32,674 bases of DNA from Oscillospiraceae bacterium (GTDB lineage Bacteria; Bacillota; Clostridia; Oscillospirales; Oscillospiraceae). Made by a program: the position numbers and the translations under genes. The notes under the pieces were generated by a model. That model did not search any database. It had not been told where the DNA came from and worked only from the letters and a program-made list of their open reading frames with translations. Location of the stretch: assembly GCA_017398685.1 (NCBI GenBank), contig JAFQFH010000065.1:1-32674 (forward strand). The letters are read 5' to 3'. This document shows, in pieces, positions 23,173-30,549 of the stretch (the first letter of the stretch is position 1; each line of letters opens with the position of its first letter).

Positions 23173-23238
23173 AGTCCAAGCTAATTTGAATAGGCAATCC
23201 ACTCTTTTTCATTGCATATTCAACCTGGTTTGGACAAA

Positions 23239-23276
23239 TATAATTCGCGCGCCATCACCCTGATGGCAGATAGGAG
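23239..23276 (+). promoter_or_regulatory. Possible lspA promoter and start-site hairpin
   Basis: -10 TATAAT (23239-23244) with no good -35 at 17 nt. A hairpin GCCATCA-CCC-TGATGGC (23251-23267) ends just before the AGGAGA ribosome binding site of lspA and could affect its access. Confidence 0.35.
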
Positions 23277-23282
23277 AAAGAT

Positions 23283-24542
23283 ATGCTTTACGCGATAGTC
23301 GGTATGCTGGTCATTATCCTTGACCAGGGGGTCAAGTTCTGGGTGACCAACCACATAGCTGTTGATACGGTTACACAGCCCCTTATACCCGGTGTGATCA
23401 GTCTTGTCCGCATGCACAACGACGGTGCCGCATTCAGCTTTCTGGCAGGCGGCGGCGCCCGTATCTACTTTATAATTCTCACCGGTATTTTTACGGTAGC
23501 CGTGATCCTTGCACTGGCTACAGGCTTCATCTCCGGCCGCTTCGGCCGCTGGTGCCTTGTGCTGGTCACAGCAGGCGGCCTGTCCAACTGCCTTGACCGT
23601 ATCCTTTACGGCTTTGTGGTGGACATGTTCAGAGTCGAGCTTTTTGACTTCGCCATTTTCAACGTGGCAGACATTTTCATTACAGTATTTTGTCTTTTGT
23701 TTATTATCTATATCATCTTCGGCGGGGAGGAGAAACGCCCTGTTGTGGATGAATTTGATGAGGACAATGAGGACCTTGACCGTCCCTCCTACAAGGAAAG
23801 CCTCAAGCGTGAGCGCCGTGAGGAGAAGGAAGACAAGGCCGCTGCCCGTCTTGCCAAGCGCGAGAAGAAGCGCAAGGCCAAGTACGAGGACGAGGAGGAC
23901 GAGTTCTCCGCAGCCTTCATGCCCAAGAAGGCCGGACGCAGCGAGGCCGAGGCTCCCGCCCGTCCCGGCAGAAAACGCGCCGCTGTGGAGGAAGAAGAGC
24001 TTCCCAGAAGAAGCGCTGTGAGCAGGGAAGGCCGGGCACAGGCTGCTCCCGCAGGCCGCAACGCCGCTCCCGCCAAGAAAAAGAGCCGCTACGAGGAAGA
24101 GTATGAGGCATACATGGCCTCCCGCCCCGACGCCAGAGCCGAGATGGCCAGAAGCAGCGCAGCAAAAACTGCCCAGAACGACGATCCCTTCGCCGCATGG
24201 GAGCGCGCCAACGCAAGGGCCGAGTCCCGCAGCAACAGCAGCTACACCGCCAAGGCCATGGGCGTGGCAAAGCCCAGCGCAGGCCCTGCCGCCCTTGAAA
24301 ATCTTGAGCGCGAGGAGCTTGCTCCCAGACGTCCCGCAGCTCCCGCAGCCGCACAGCCTGCACGCCGTCAGGCTCGCGCCCTGCCCGAGTATGAAAGTGC
24401 AGCCCCTGAGCAGCCCCGCCGCAGCGCAGCAGCTCCTGCCCGTCCCGCCGCCCCTGCTCCTGCACCCAAGCCTGCACCTGCACCCAAGGCGGACGAGAGT
24501 CTGGAATTCTCTCTGGACGATATCCTTTCTGAGTTCAGATAA
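23283..24542 (+). CDS. lspA: Signal peptidase II with a ~270-residue cytoplasmic tail
   Basis: 419 residues; ordinary LspA is 150-170. Residues 1-147 are a complete lipoprotein signal peptidase with four membrane segments: DQGVKFW (14-20), HNDGAAFSF (45-53), and catalytic Asp105 in NCLDR and Asp130 in FNVAD. Known reaction: cleavage of prolipoprotein signal peptides before the lipidated Cys. From about 148 the chain becomes an acidic then Lys/Arg/Glu-rich, then Ala/Pro-rich tail, ending with ESLEFSLDDILSEFR. The tail is in frame with no stop or frameshift and keeps the same codon style, so it looks like a true fusion or extension. By topology it should be cytoplasmic. The stop overlaps the next ATG by 1 nt. 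Confidence 0.92.
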   Translation: MLYAIVGMLVIILDQGVKFWVTNHIAVDTVTQPLIPGVISLVRMHNDGAAFSFLAGGGARIYFIILTGIFTVAVILALATGFISGRFGRWCLVLVTAGGLSNCLDRILYGFVVDMFRVELFDFAIFNVADIFITVFCLLFIIYIIFGGEEKRPVVDEFDEDNEDLDRPSYKESLKRERREEKEDKAAARLAKREKKRKAKYEDEEDEFSAAFMPKKAGRSEAEAPARPGRKRAAVEEEELPRRSAVSREGRAQAAPAGRNAAPAKKKSRYEEEYEAYMASRPDARAEMARSSAAKTAQNDDPFAAWERANARAESRSNSSYTAKAMGVAKPSAGPAALENLEREELAPRRPAAPAAAQPARRQARALPEYESAAPEQPRRSAAAPARPAAPAPAPKPAPAPKADESLEFSLDDILSEFR

Positions 24543-25465
24543 TGGACGAAAATATTATCAGCATCAATGCCAAGGAGAGCGGGGAGAGAATCGACGCTCT
24601 CCTTGCTGATACTCTGCCCCAATTGAGCCGCAGCGCCGCCCAGCGCCTTATTGACGAGGGCCATGTGACGCTTTCCGGTCAGCCTTTGAAGAAGAATCAC
24701 AAGTGCAAGGCCGGGGAAGTCTATGAAGTCATCCTGCCCGAAATGGAGGAGCTGCCCCTTGTGGCGCAGGATATCCCGCTGGACATTGTGTATGAGGACG
24801 AAGATCTTATTGTTGTGAACAAGGCCCGGGGCATGGTGGTGCATCCCGCCCCCGGCCATCCCGACGCTACTCTGGTCAACGCCCTTTTGCACCACTGCGC
24901 TGACTCTCTCTCCGGTATCGGCGGAGAAAAGCGGCCCGGTATTGTGCACCGGATAGATAAGGATACCTCCGGCCTTCTGATAGTTGCCAAAAACGACTTT
25001 GCCCATCAGGCCCTCTCTGCCCAGCTTGCCGACCGCAGCCTTTCCCGGGTATACGAGGCTGTAGTCCGCGGCAATTTCAGGGAGGACTCCGGGCGCATCG
25101 ACCGGCCCATAGGCCGCCACCCCACCGACAGAAAGCGTATGGCTGTGACGGAGAAAAACTCCCGCCACGCCGTGACCCACTGGCAGATGATCGCCCGCTA
25201 CCGGGGCTACTGTCATGTGCAGTGCTCTCTGGAGACGGGCCGCACCCACCAGATAAGAGTCCATATGGCGTCTCTCGGTCATCCCCTGCTGGGTGACGGA
25301 GTTTACGGAGCGCCCTGTCCGGAAAAGGGACTGGAGGGCCAGTGCCTGCACGCACGAAAGCTTAAATTCATCCATCCCCGCACTATGGAGCAGGTAGTTC
25401 TGGAAACGCCCCTGCCTCAGTATTTTCTCGATGTTCTTTCAAAACTGGGCCCTCAGGAAGGCTGA
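24542..25465 (+). CDS. RluA/RluD-family 23S rRNA pseudouridine synthase
   Basis: 307 residues. N-terminal S4 RNA-binding domain (about 14-75, with AAQRLIDEGHVTLSG), then the catalytic domain with VVNKARGMVVHPAPGH, GIVHRIDKDTSGLLIVAKND containing catalytic Asp139, and TGRTHQIRVHMASLGHPLLGD. The product could be RluD-like (helix 69 of 23S rRNA) or another RluA-type; sequence alone does not separate them. The lspA-rluD pairing is common in bacteria. ATG overlaps the lspA stop by one base (TAATG), so the two are coupled. Confidence 0.93.
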   Translation: MDENIISINAKESGERIDALLADTLPQLSRSAAQRLIDEGHVTLSGQPLKKNHKCKAGEVYEVILPEMEELPLVAQDIPLDIVYEDEDLIVVNKARGMVVHPAPGHPDATLVNALLHHCADSLSGIGGEKRPGIVHRIDKDTSGLLIVAKNDFAHQALSAQLADRSLSRVYEAVVRGNFREDSGRIDRPIGRHPTDRKRMAVTEKNSRHAVTHWQMIARYRGYCHVQCSLETGRTHQIRVHMASLGHPLLGDGVYGAPCPEKGLEGQCLHARKLKFIHPRTMEQVVLETPLPQYFLDVLSKLGPQEG

Positions 25466-25488
25466 AAATTATAAAAGGAGCATAAACT

Positions 25489-25677
25489 ATGAAGCATATG
25501 GGTAAGATCGTGGTCGGCCTTACATTTCTGGCCGTTGTGATAGCTATCATTGTTTTCGCCTTCAAGCTCATTTCCGGGCTTGTCAGCGGCGCTTTGAATC
25601 TGGTTTTGGGCATAGGCGTGGTCATCGCTCTTATCGTGATCGTCATATGGATGTTCATTTACGCCTCGAGAGATTGA
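25489..25677 (+). CDS. Small two-helix membrane protein, 62 aa
   Basis: 62 residues with two hydrophobic stretches (about 6-29 and 35-58) and a basic N-terminus (MKHMGK), so both ends may face the same side. No recognised family. AAGGAG eight nt before ATG 25489; ATG 25498 is the alternative. It is the last gene before a terminator and follows the rluD-type gene by 23 nt, so it is in the lspA transcript. Confidence 0.75.
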   Translation: MKHMGKIVVGLTFLAVVIAIIVFAFKLISGLVSGALNLVLGIGVVIALIVIVIWMFIYASRD

Positions 25678-25700
25678 TGCCCAGATAATCAGGTAATATA

Positions 25701-25732
25701 AAATGCAGTGTGCTTAGGCATGCTGCATTTTT
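25701..25732 (+). terminator. Terminator after the lspA-rluD-small membrane protein transcript
   Basis: AAATGCAG (25701-25708) / CTGCATTT (25723-25730) with inner TGC/GCA pairs, continuing into a short T-tract. Confidence 0.8.
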
Positions 25733-25790
25733 GTTCTGACCGGCTTTTACTAAAAATTTTGTATATTTTCATTTTATCATTCATTTTCTC

Positions 25791-25819
25791 TTGACATACC
25801 ACTTCTTTTCTGTTATGTT
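25791..25819 (+). promoter_or_regulatory. Promoter for the MFS-aminotransferase leader
   Basis: -35 TTGACA (25791-25796), 17-nt spacer, extended -10 TGTTATGTT (TATGTT at 25814-25819). A leader of about 245 nt would run from here to the MFS start. The 394-nt gap 25678-26071 has no gene: it holds the terminator at 25701, this promoter, an AT-rich stretch and two terminator-like hairpins. TTGACATAC recurs at 26035-26043, but no -10 lies at a proper distance after it. Confidence 0.6.
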
Positions 25820-25980
25820 GTGTTATGCAAATTGACTATATTGTCCTTTCAATCATCTGAATTTCATATATTATTTTACTGTTTTGCACAATTTCTGTAA
25901 GCAGAGGCAACCGGTACTGAGTTCTATGACATACCCGCGCGGCATATCATATACCCAGTTTTCGCCCTTTCCCACGTAGG

Positions 25981-26036
25981 GGGGCGGACATCGGCGCCCC
26001 TGCTTTTTTCGCACTTTTTTGCTGTAAAGCAATTTT
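25981..26036 (+). terminator. Tandem terminator-like hairpins in the MFS leader
   Basis: GGGGCG (25981-25986) / CGCCCC (25995-26000) followed by TGCTTTTTT; then TTGCT-GTAA-AGCAA (26019-26032) followed by TTTT. Both lie between the promoter at 25791 and the MFS ribosome binding site at 26059, so readthrough control is possible. No known riboswitch class was recognised in 25826-25980. Confidence 0.6.
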
Positions 26037-26071
26037 GACATACGGAAAATTTTATGTTAGGAGGCGTTATT

Positions 26072-27382
26072 TTGAACAGGGAAAAATCATTTTACGGTAA
26101 ATGGATTGTGATTGGTTCACTGATGATAACCGTGTTCACCATGGCTATCATCAACAATACCACCACATTCTACATGACCCCTGTCTGTCAGGAGCTGGGC
26201 TTTTCCATAGGCGCTTTCTCCGCTGCCTACTCCATGGCTGCTGTGGGTGCCACCATCGGCGCGATCCTTGCAGGCTCAATGCTGGCAAAGCTGCCCCTGA
26301 AGGCCATGATGTGCATCGGTGCCATCGGCACGGGCCTTTCCATTGTGGGCTTGAGCTATGCGGATAAGCTCTGGCATTTCTATGTGCTTTTGCTGACGGC
26401 AGACCTTTTCATGGCCTTTGTTACAAATGTGCCAATTACCACGATGATCAACAACTGGTACGTGGACAACAGGGGCATGATGACCGGTCTCGTCTTTGCC
26501 GGGGCAGGCTTCGGCTCCATCTTCCTCTCTCCCCTGACCGAGTGGATGATAAAATCCCTGGGCTGGCACGCCAGCGCTACCATCTCCGGCCTCATTATCA
26601 TTGTTACCGCTCTTCCTGCCTGTATTTTCCTCTTCAAAAAGAGCCCTGCCGACAAGGGTCAACAGCCCTATACCTTCCCCGAAGGCTCTGCCGCCGCTAT
26701 CAAGGCCGCAAAAAAAGCGGAAGCGGAAAAAGCCCAGAATGCCGGCGTGGACATGAGCGAAGGCTTTACCAAGCAGGAGGCCACCCATTCCAGAGCCTTT
26801 TTGTGGCTGGCACTGGGCCTTTTGTGCATGGGCATGGTGTCCTCGGGCGTCATGGTGCATATCCCCAATTTCCTTGATGAGCTGGCTATGAACGCAGGCT
26901 TTGTTATCTCGGTTCTCTCCATCGGCAGACTGATCGGCACCTTCTCCACCGGCGTTATCATGGATAAGCTGGGGCTTGTAAAGGCGCTTTTCATAAGTAC
27001 CTGCCTTTTCATAGGCGGTATGGTCTGCCTTGTTTTCACTTCCGCTCAGGCAGCGGTGCTCCCGTACATAATGGCCCTTCTTGTGGGGTTGAGCGTGTGC
27101 GTGGCCTCGGTGGCGCCCCCCATGCTCACCTCGGAGATTTTCGGCATGAAGGCCTACTCCTCACTCTACGGCCTAAACTACGCCATCTTTCTTATCGGCT
27201 GTGTGCTGGGTCCAGTGATCTGCGGCATCATCTACGAAATAAGCGGCTACAACCTTGTGTGGCTTATCTACATAGTCTTCGCCGTGGGTATGTTTGTATT
27301 TTCCGCCATGGGCATCAAGGCAGGGAAAAAGTACAGAAAAGAGCTGGCCCTTAAAGCCGCCGAAAAAGAAGCCCAGCAATAA
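26072..27382 (+). CDS. MFS transporter, oxalate/formate-antiporter-like group
   Basis: 436 residues with about twelve hydrophobic segments in two halves, split by a polar loop near 190-240 (KSPADKGQQPYTF to EGFTKQEATHSRAF). The overall plan fits MFS carriers of the OFA or monocarboxylate type; the substrate is not readable. The start is TTG 26072 with AGGAGG seven nt upstream; the ATG at 26054 sits ahead of that site and is rejected. The next gene is a class III aminotransferase 45 nt on with its own AGGAGG, so one transcript is likely and the transporter may import the amine or 2-oxo acid that the enzyme uses. Confidence 0.88.
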   Translation: MNREKSFYGKWIVIGSLMITVFTMAIINNTTTFYMTPVCQELGFSIGAFSAAYSMAAVGATIGAILAGSMLAKLPLKAMMCIGAIGTGLSIVGLSYADKLWHFYVLLLTADLFMAFVTNVPITTMINNWYVDNRGMMTGLVFAGAGFGSIFLSPLTEWMIKSLGWHASATISGLIIIVTALPACIFLFKKSPADKGQQPYTFPEGSAAAIKAAKKAEAEKAQNAGVDMSEGFTKQEATHSRAFLWLALGLLCMGMVSSGVMVHIPNFLDELAMNAGFVISVLSIGRLIGTFSTGVIMDKLGLVKALFISTCLFIGGMVCLVFTSAQAAVLPYIMALLVGLSVCVASVAPPMLTSEIFGMKAYSSLYGLNYAIFLIGCVLGPVICGIIYEISGYNLVWLIYIVFAVGMFVFSAMGIKAGKKYRKELALKAAEKEAQQ

Positions 27383-27427
27383 TACGAAAGTCCAAATTAC
27401 TGAAAATAAATTTAGGAGGAAAAACGC

Positions 27428-28774
27428 ATGAAAGCCTATGAACTGCATCCGCACATATTCCTTTCTGACTGGAACAACCCCAACATTGCTCTCGTAAAGG
27501 GCAAAGGCATGTACCAGTGGGACGTACACGGCAATGAGTATATTGACTCCTGCTCCGGCGCCGTGAACGTGGGTCTGGGCTACGGCCGTGAGGACATGGC
27601 CGAGGTTTTGAAAAAGCAGGCTATTGAGCTGAGCTATCTGACCCGCTTTACCTCAGTGCCTCCCATTCTGGATGAATGCTCCGAGTTAATGGCAGAGTTT
27701 ACCGGCATGGACCGCTTCTTCATGACCTCCGGCGGCTCCGAGGCCAACGAGATGGCCTTCCGTATAGCCAAAGCCTACTGGTTCAACATGGGTTATCCCA
27801 CCAAGAACAAGATAATGTCCCGCTGGCTCAGCTACCACGGAAACACCTACGCCACCGCCTGCGCCGGCGGCAATCTGGCCAGAAAGAACGACATGGCCGC
27901 CTACGCCGTGGACGACGGTCACATCAACGCCCCCACCTGCTACCACTGCCCCTACCACAAGACCTGCGAGACCTGTAACTTTGAGTGCGCCAACGAGCTT
28001 GAGGACGCTCTCATCAACCGCGGTCCCAGCAACTACGCAGCCTTCCTCATGGAGCCCATCGGCGGCACCACCACCGCCGCAATGACTCCCCCCGAGGGCT
28101 ACTTCAAGCGCATCAAGGAAATCTGTGACAAGTACGATCTGCTGATAATCGCCGACGAGGTACTTGCAGGCTACGGCCGCGCCGGTAAGCCCATGAGTAT
28201 TGACTGGTTCGGCATCCAGCCGGATATCGCCTCCCTTGCAAAATGTATCTCCGGCGGCTACTTCCCTGTGGGCGCCGTGGCCGTGAACAAGAGAGTTTCC
28301 GAGGCCTTCCAGAAAGTGGGCCACTACTATGCAGGATTCACCTGGGCCGGCAACCCAATCGCCTGCGCCGTCACCATAGAGAACACCAAGATAATCCAGA
28401 GAGAAAATCTGCTGGAGAACGTCAATCTCCAGGGCGACTATCTGAAATCCGAGCTCATCAAGATGCGTGACAGGCACCCGCTCATAGGTGATGTACGCGG
28501 CAAGGGCCTGCTTATAGGCGTAGAGCTGGTAAAAGACCATGCCACAAGAACCTGCCTGCCCAATGAACAGAGGGCTCTGGCCAAAGTAATGCAGGCCGGA
28601 TACGCCAACGGCGTTATCCTTGAAGCCGCCTCCGGCAAAATGAAGAGAGGCCTGGAAGGTGAAGCCATACTCCTTGCTCCCTACTTCTCCATAACAAGGG
28701 CCGAAACCGACCTGCTGCTGGAAAGACTGGATGCCATCTTCACCATGGCTGAAAAACAGATAGACTTCAACTGA
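27428..28774 (+). CDS. Class III PLP-dependent aminotransferase
   Basis: 448 residues, normal for fold type I class III (GABA, ornithine, taurine and beta-alanine transaminases). Landmarks: SGGSEANEMAFRIAKAY (101-117), IADEVLAGYGRAGKP with Asp243 for the PLP pyridine nitrogen, and LAKCISGGYFPVGA with PLP Lys272. A cysteine cluster CYHCPYHKTCETCNFEC (171-187, five Cys) stands where related transaminases have a CYRCPFG...C segment with fewer Cys, so a metal or disulfide site is possible. Known reaction: amino transfer between an omega-amino or amino acid and pyruvate or 2-oxoglutarate. The substrate is unresolved. Terminator follows. Confidence 0.92.
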   Translation: MKAYELHPHIFLSDWNNPNIALVKGKGMYQWDVHGNEYIDSCSGAVNVGLGYGREDMAEVLKKQAIELSYLTRFTSVPPILDECSELMAEFTGMDRFFMTSGGSEANEMAFRIAKAYWFNMGYPTKNKIMSRWLSYHGNTYATACAGGNLARKNDMAAYAVDDGHINAPTCYHCPYHKTCETCNFECANELEDALINRGPSNYAAFLMEPIGGTTTAAMTPPEGYFKRIKEICDKYDLLIIADEVLAGYGRAGKPMSIDWFGIQPDIASLAKCISGGYFPVGAVAVNKRVSEAFQKVGHYYAGFTWAGNPIACAVTIENTKIIQRENLLENVNLQGDYLKSELIKMRDRHPLIGDVRGKGLLIGVELVKDHATRTCLPNEQRALAKVMQAGYANGVILEAASGKMKRGLEGEAILLAPYFSITRAETDLLLERLDAIFTMAEKQIDFN

Positions 28775-28788
28775 TACTCCTTAATCGG

Positions 28789-28824
28789 GAAAAGGCCGCC
28801 TGCTGGCGGCCTTTTCTATTTTTT
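28789..28824 (+). terminator. Terminator after the aminotransferase
   Basis: Perfect 12-bp stem GAAAAGGCCGCC / GGCGGCCTTTTC with loop TGCT, followed by TATTTTTT. Confidence 0.93.
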
Positions 28825-28833
28825 CGTTTCCCC

Positions 28834-28884
28834 TTGACTTTTGCTGCTCTCCATGCTATCATATATTTAACCTTTAGGTTAAAT
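28834..28884 (+). promoter_or_regulatory. sdpRI promoter and operator
   Basis: -35 TTGACT (28834-28839), 17 nt, extended -10 TGCTATCAT (TATCAT at 28857-28862). A perfect palindrome ATTTAACC-TTTA-GGTTAAAT (28865-28884) covers the expected transcription start, the position for an ArsR-type repressor to block the promoter. Autoregulation by the SdpR-like protein just downstream is the natural inference. Confidence 0.8.
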
Positions 28885-28906
28885 GTTAAATGAAGGAGCT
28901 GTTATT

Positions 28907-29185
28907 ATGGGCTTGCAGCAGACCTTGAAGGCCCTGTCCGACCCTATCCGCCGGGAAATTCTCAATATGCTCAAAACCGGCAGGCTCAGCGCCGGGGAGA
29001 TTGTGGAGCGTTTTGACGTGACCGGTGCCTCCATATCCCGGCATCTTTCGGTTTTGAAAGAGGCCGACCTTATAAGAGACAGCCGGGAGGGCAAATATAT
29101 TTACTATGAGCTGAACGCCTCGGTGCTTGAGGAGATCATGCTGTGGATACACGATCTGAAAGGGGATGCGTCTGATGAAAAATAA
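28907..29185 (+). CDS. SdpR-like ArsR-family autorepressor
   Basis: 92 residues, winged helix-turn-helix. LKALSDPIRREILNML is the N-terminal helix pair, GEIVERFDVTGASISRHLSVLKEADLI the recognition helix region, REGKYIYYELN the wing. No metal-binding Cys pair is seen, which separates it from ArsR/SmtB sensors and fits SdpR/YvbA-type regulators. Known model from B. subtilis: SdpR represses sdpRI, and SdpI at the membrane traps SdpR when toxin is present. AAGGAG eight nt before ATG 28907; ATG 28883 is inside the operator and rejected. It overlaps the SdpI gene by 11 nt. Confidence 0.88.
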   Translation: MGLQQTLKALSDPIRREILNMLKTGRLSAGEIVERFDVTGASISRHLSVLKEADLIRDSREGKYIYYELNASVLEEIMLWIHDLKGDASDEK

Positions 29186-30269
29186 ATTTCGCACAAAAGT
29201 GATTATTTCTTCTCTTATTACCCTTTTGCCCATGTTAACAGGGCTTATTTTGTGGAATAATCTGCCGGAGCTGCTGACTACCCACTGGGGCTTTGAGGGT
29301 CAGGCCGACGGCTGGCACGGGCGGGGGATGACCGTATTTGTGCTGCCGCTTATTCTTCTGGCGGGGCACTGGCTTTGCATCTTTGTCACCTCAAAAGACC
29401 CCAAGAACAAGAATTTTGAGGGTAAGAGCCTGAATCTTATTTTCTGGCTCATCCCTGTCATATCAAACTATGCCTTCGCCCTCATCTACTCCACGGCCTT
29501 CGGCAAGAACTGGGATCAGCACATGATTCTTTTTCTTCTCTTTGGTGTTTTGTTTATGGTTATCGGCAACTACCTGCCCAAGACCCGCCAGAACTATACC
29601 ATGGGTATCAAAGTCCCCTGGGCGCTCAACAATGAGGAAAACTGGAACGCCACCCACCGCTTTGGCGGCAAGGTCTGGGTCATAGGCGGCGTACTTTTCC
29701 TTTTTGCAAGCCTGCTGCCGGAGGAGCTTACGCCCTTTGTGCTGCTTGTTCTGGTGTTGATACTGGCCCTTGTGCCCACGCTTTATTCTTACCTCTATTA
29801 TAAAAAGCAGCTCCGTGCCGGTACTGCCACAAAGGAAGATGCAAAGCTCATCCCCAAGGGTACAAGCAAAAAGACAGCTTATATTTCTTTAATCATTATA
29901 CTTTTGGTTTTTGTTCTGGTGGCTGTGCTGATGTTTACCGGGGATATTGAAGTAATATTCGATGAGGACAGCTTTACCGTAAAGGCCGACTACTATGGCG
30001 ACCTCACCGTAAAGTACGAGGCTGTGGACAGCATTGAGTATCTTGAAAGCCACTCTTCCGGCCTGAGGCAGAATGGCTACGGCTCCGCAAGACTGGGCAT
30101 GGGCATGTTCAAAAGCGAGGCTTTGGGCACTTATACCCGCTACTGCTACACCAAATGCCCCGCTGCCGTGATGCTGGAGGTCGAGGGCAAGACACTTTTG
30201 ATAAACGGCATTGACGAGGCCGCCACCATGGAGATTTACAATTTACTCCTTGACAAATGCGGAAAATAA
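29175..30269 (+). CDS. SdpI-family membrane protein with C-terminal PH-like domain
   Basis: 364 residues; B. subtilis SdpI is about 207. An N-terminal DUF1648-like part (LPELLTTHWGFEGQADGW, about 30-47) and several membrane helices come first, then the SdpI motif MGIKVPWALNNEENWNATHRFGG, further helices to about 260, and a soluble C-terminal part (about 255-364; FTVKADYYGDLTVKYEAVDSIEYLE, GMFKSEALGTYTRYCY, VMLEVEGKTLLING) that reads like a bacterial PH domain. Known: SdpI confers SDP-toxin immunity and signals to SdpR. No sdpABC toxin genes are present. Start ATG 29175 with AAAGGGG before it; ATG 29166 is possible. Confidence 0.8.
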   Translation: MKNKFRTKVIISSLITLLPMLTGLILWNNLPELLTTHWGFEGQADGWHGRGMTVFVLPLILLAGHWLCIFVTSKDPKNKNFEGKSLNLIFWLIPVISNYAFALIYSTAFGKNWDQHMILFLLFGVLFMVIGNYLPKTRQNYTMGIKVPWALNNEENWNATHRFGGKVWVIGGVLFLFASLLPEELTPFVLLVLVLILALVPTLYSYLYYKKQLRAGTATKEDAKLIPKGTSKKTAYISLIIILLVFVLVAVLMFTGDIEVIFDEDSFTVKADYYGDLTVKYEAVDSIEYLESHSSGLRQNGYGSARLGMGMFKSEALGTYTRYCYTKCPAAVMLEVEGKTLLINGIDEAATMEIYNLLLDKCGK

Positions 30270-30274
30270 TATAT

Positions 30275-30310
30275 GGACTTGTTGCTTATTTTTGCAACAA
30301 GTCCTTTTTT
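30275..30310 (+). terminator. Terminator after sdpRI
   Basis: 11-bp stem GGACTTGTTGC / GCAACAAGTCC (30275-30285, 30294-30304), then TTTTTT. It begins 5 nt after the stop. Confidence 0.93.
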
Positions 30311-30352
30311 CAAAGCTTTACTTTTTCTTCATAATTGTGCCCGGTATTCGCC

Positions 30353-30381
30353 TTGACAGTTCATATTCTTTCTTATATAAT
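30353..30381 (+). promoter_or_regulatory. Consensus sigma-A promoter for the CNNM leader
   Basis: TTGACA (30353-30358), 17-nt spacer, TATAAT (30376-30381): a perfect match to consensus at both boxes. The transcript would begin near 30388, about 160 nt before the CNNM start. Confidence 0.88.
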
Positions 30382-30419
30382 TCCCTCCGATATATTCCCA
30401 AGGAGGCCCGACCCATATA

Positions 30420-30482
30420 ATGGACCAGGCAGACAACAGCGACGCTGACCGATACTATTATAACTTTACACATATAAATTAA
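30420..30482 (+). CDS. Possible 20-residue leader peptide, Asp-rich with a Tyr run
   Basis: ATG 30420 to TAA 30482, 20 codons, reading MDQADNSDAD then RYYYNFTHIN. AAGGAGG lies 13-14 nt upstream, a long but usable spacing. It ends at the base before the terminator stem at 30483, the position expected for an attenuation leader. Translation is not proven; it could be a chance frame in a structured leader (CCTCC...GGAGG and CAGCGACGCTG pairs are also there). Confidence 0.35.
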   Translation: MDQADNSDADRYYYNFTHIN

Positions 30483-30519
30483 GGCACAGGTCCCGGATTT
30501 TCCGGAGGCTGTGTCTTTT
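30483..30519 (+). terminator. Terminator-like hairpin in the CNNM leader
   Basis: GGCACAG (30483-30489) / CTGTGTC (30509-30515) with one G-T pair, inner CCGGA-TTT-TCCGG (30493-30505), then TTTT. It sits between a consensus promoter and the gene, so it should act as an attenuator. Confidence 0.72.
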
Positions 30520-30549
30520 GCTGTTTATTTATGCAGAAAGGTTTGAAAA

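Noticed and set aside
19927-23202. Minus-strand open frame of 1091 codons
   Set aside because: It is antisense to divIVA and ileS. It is kept open by the biased GC-rich codon use of ileS, and it shows no recognisable domains or start context.
30388-30482. Known Mg2+ (M-box), Mn2+ (yybP-ykoY) or Ni/Co riboswitch in the CNNM leader
   Set aside because: The leader is too short for an M-box and I could not find the conserved core elements of the other classes.
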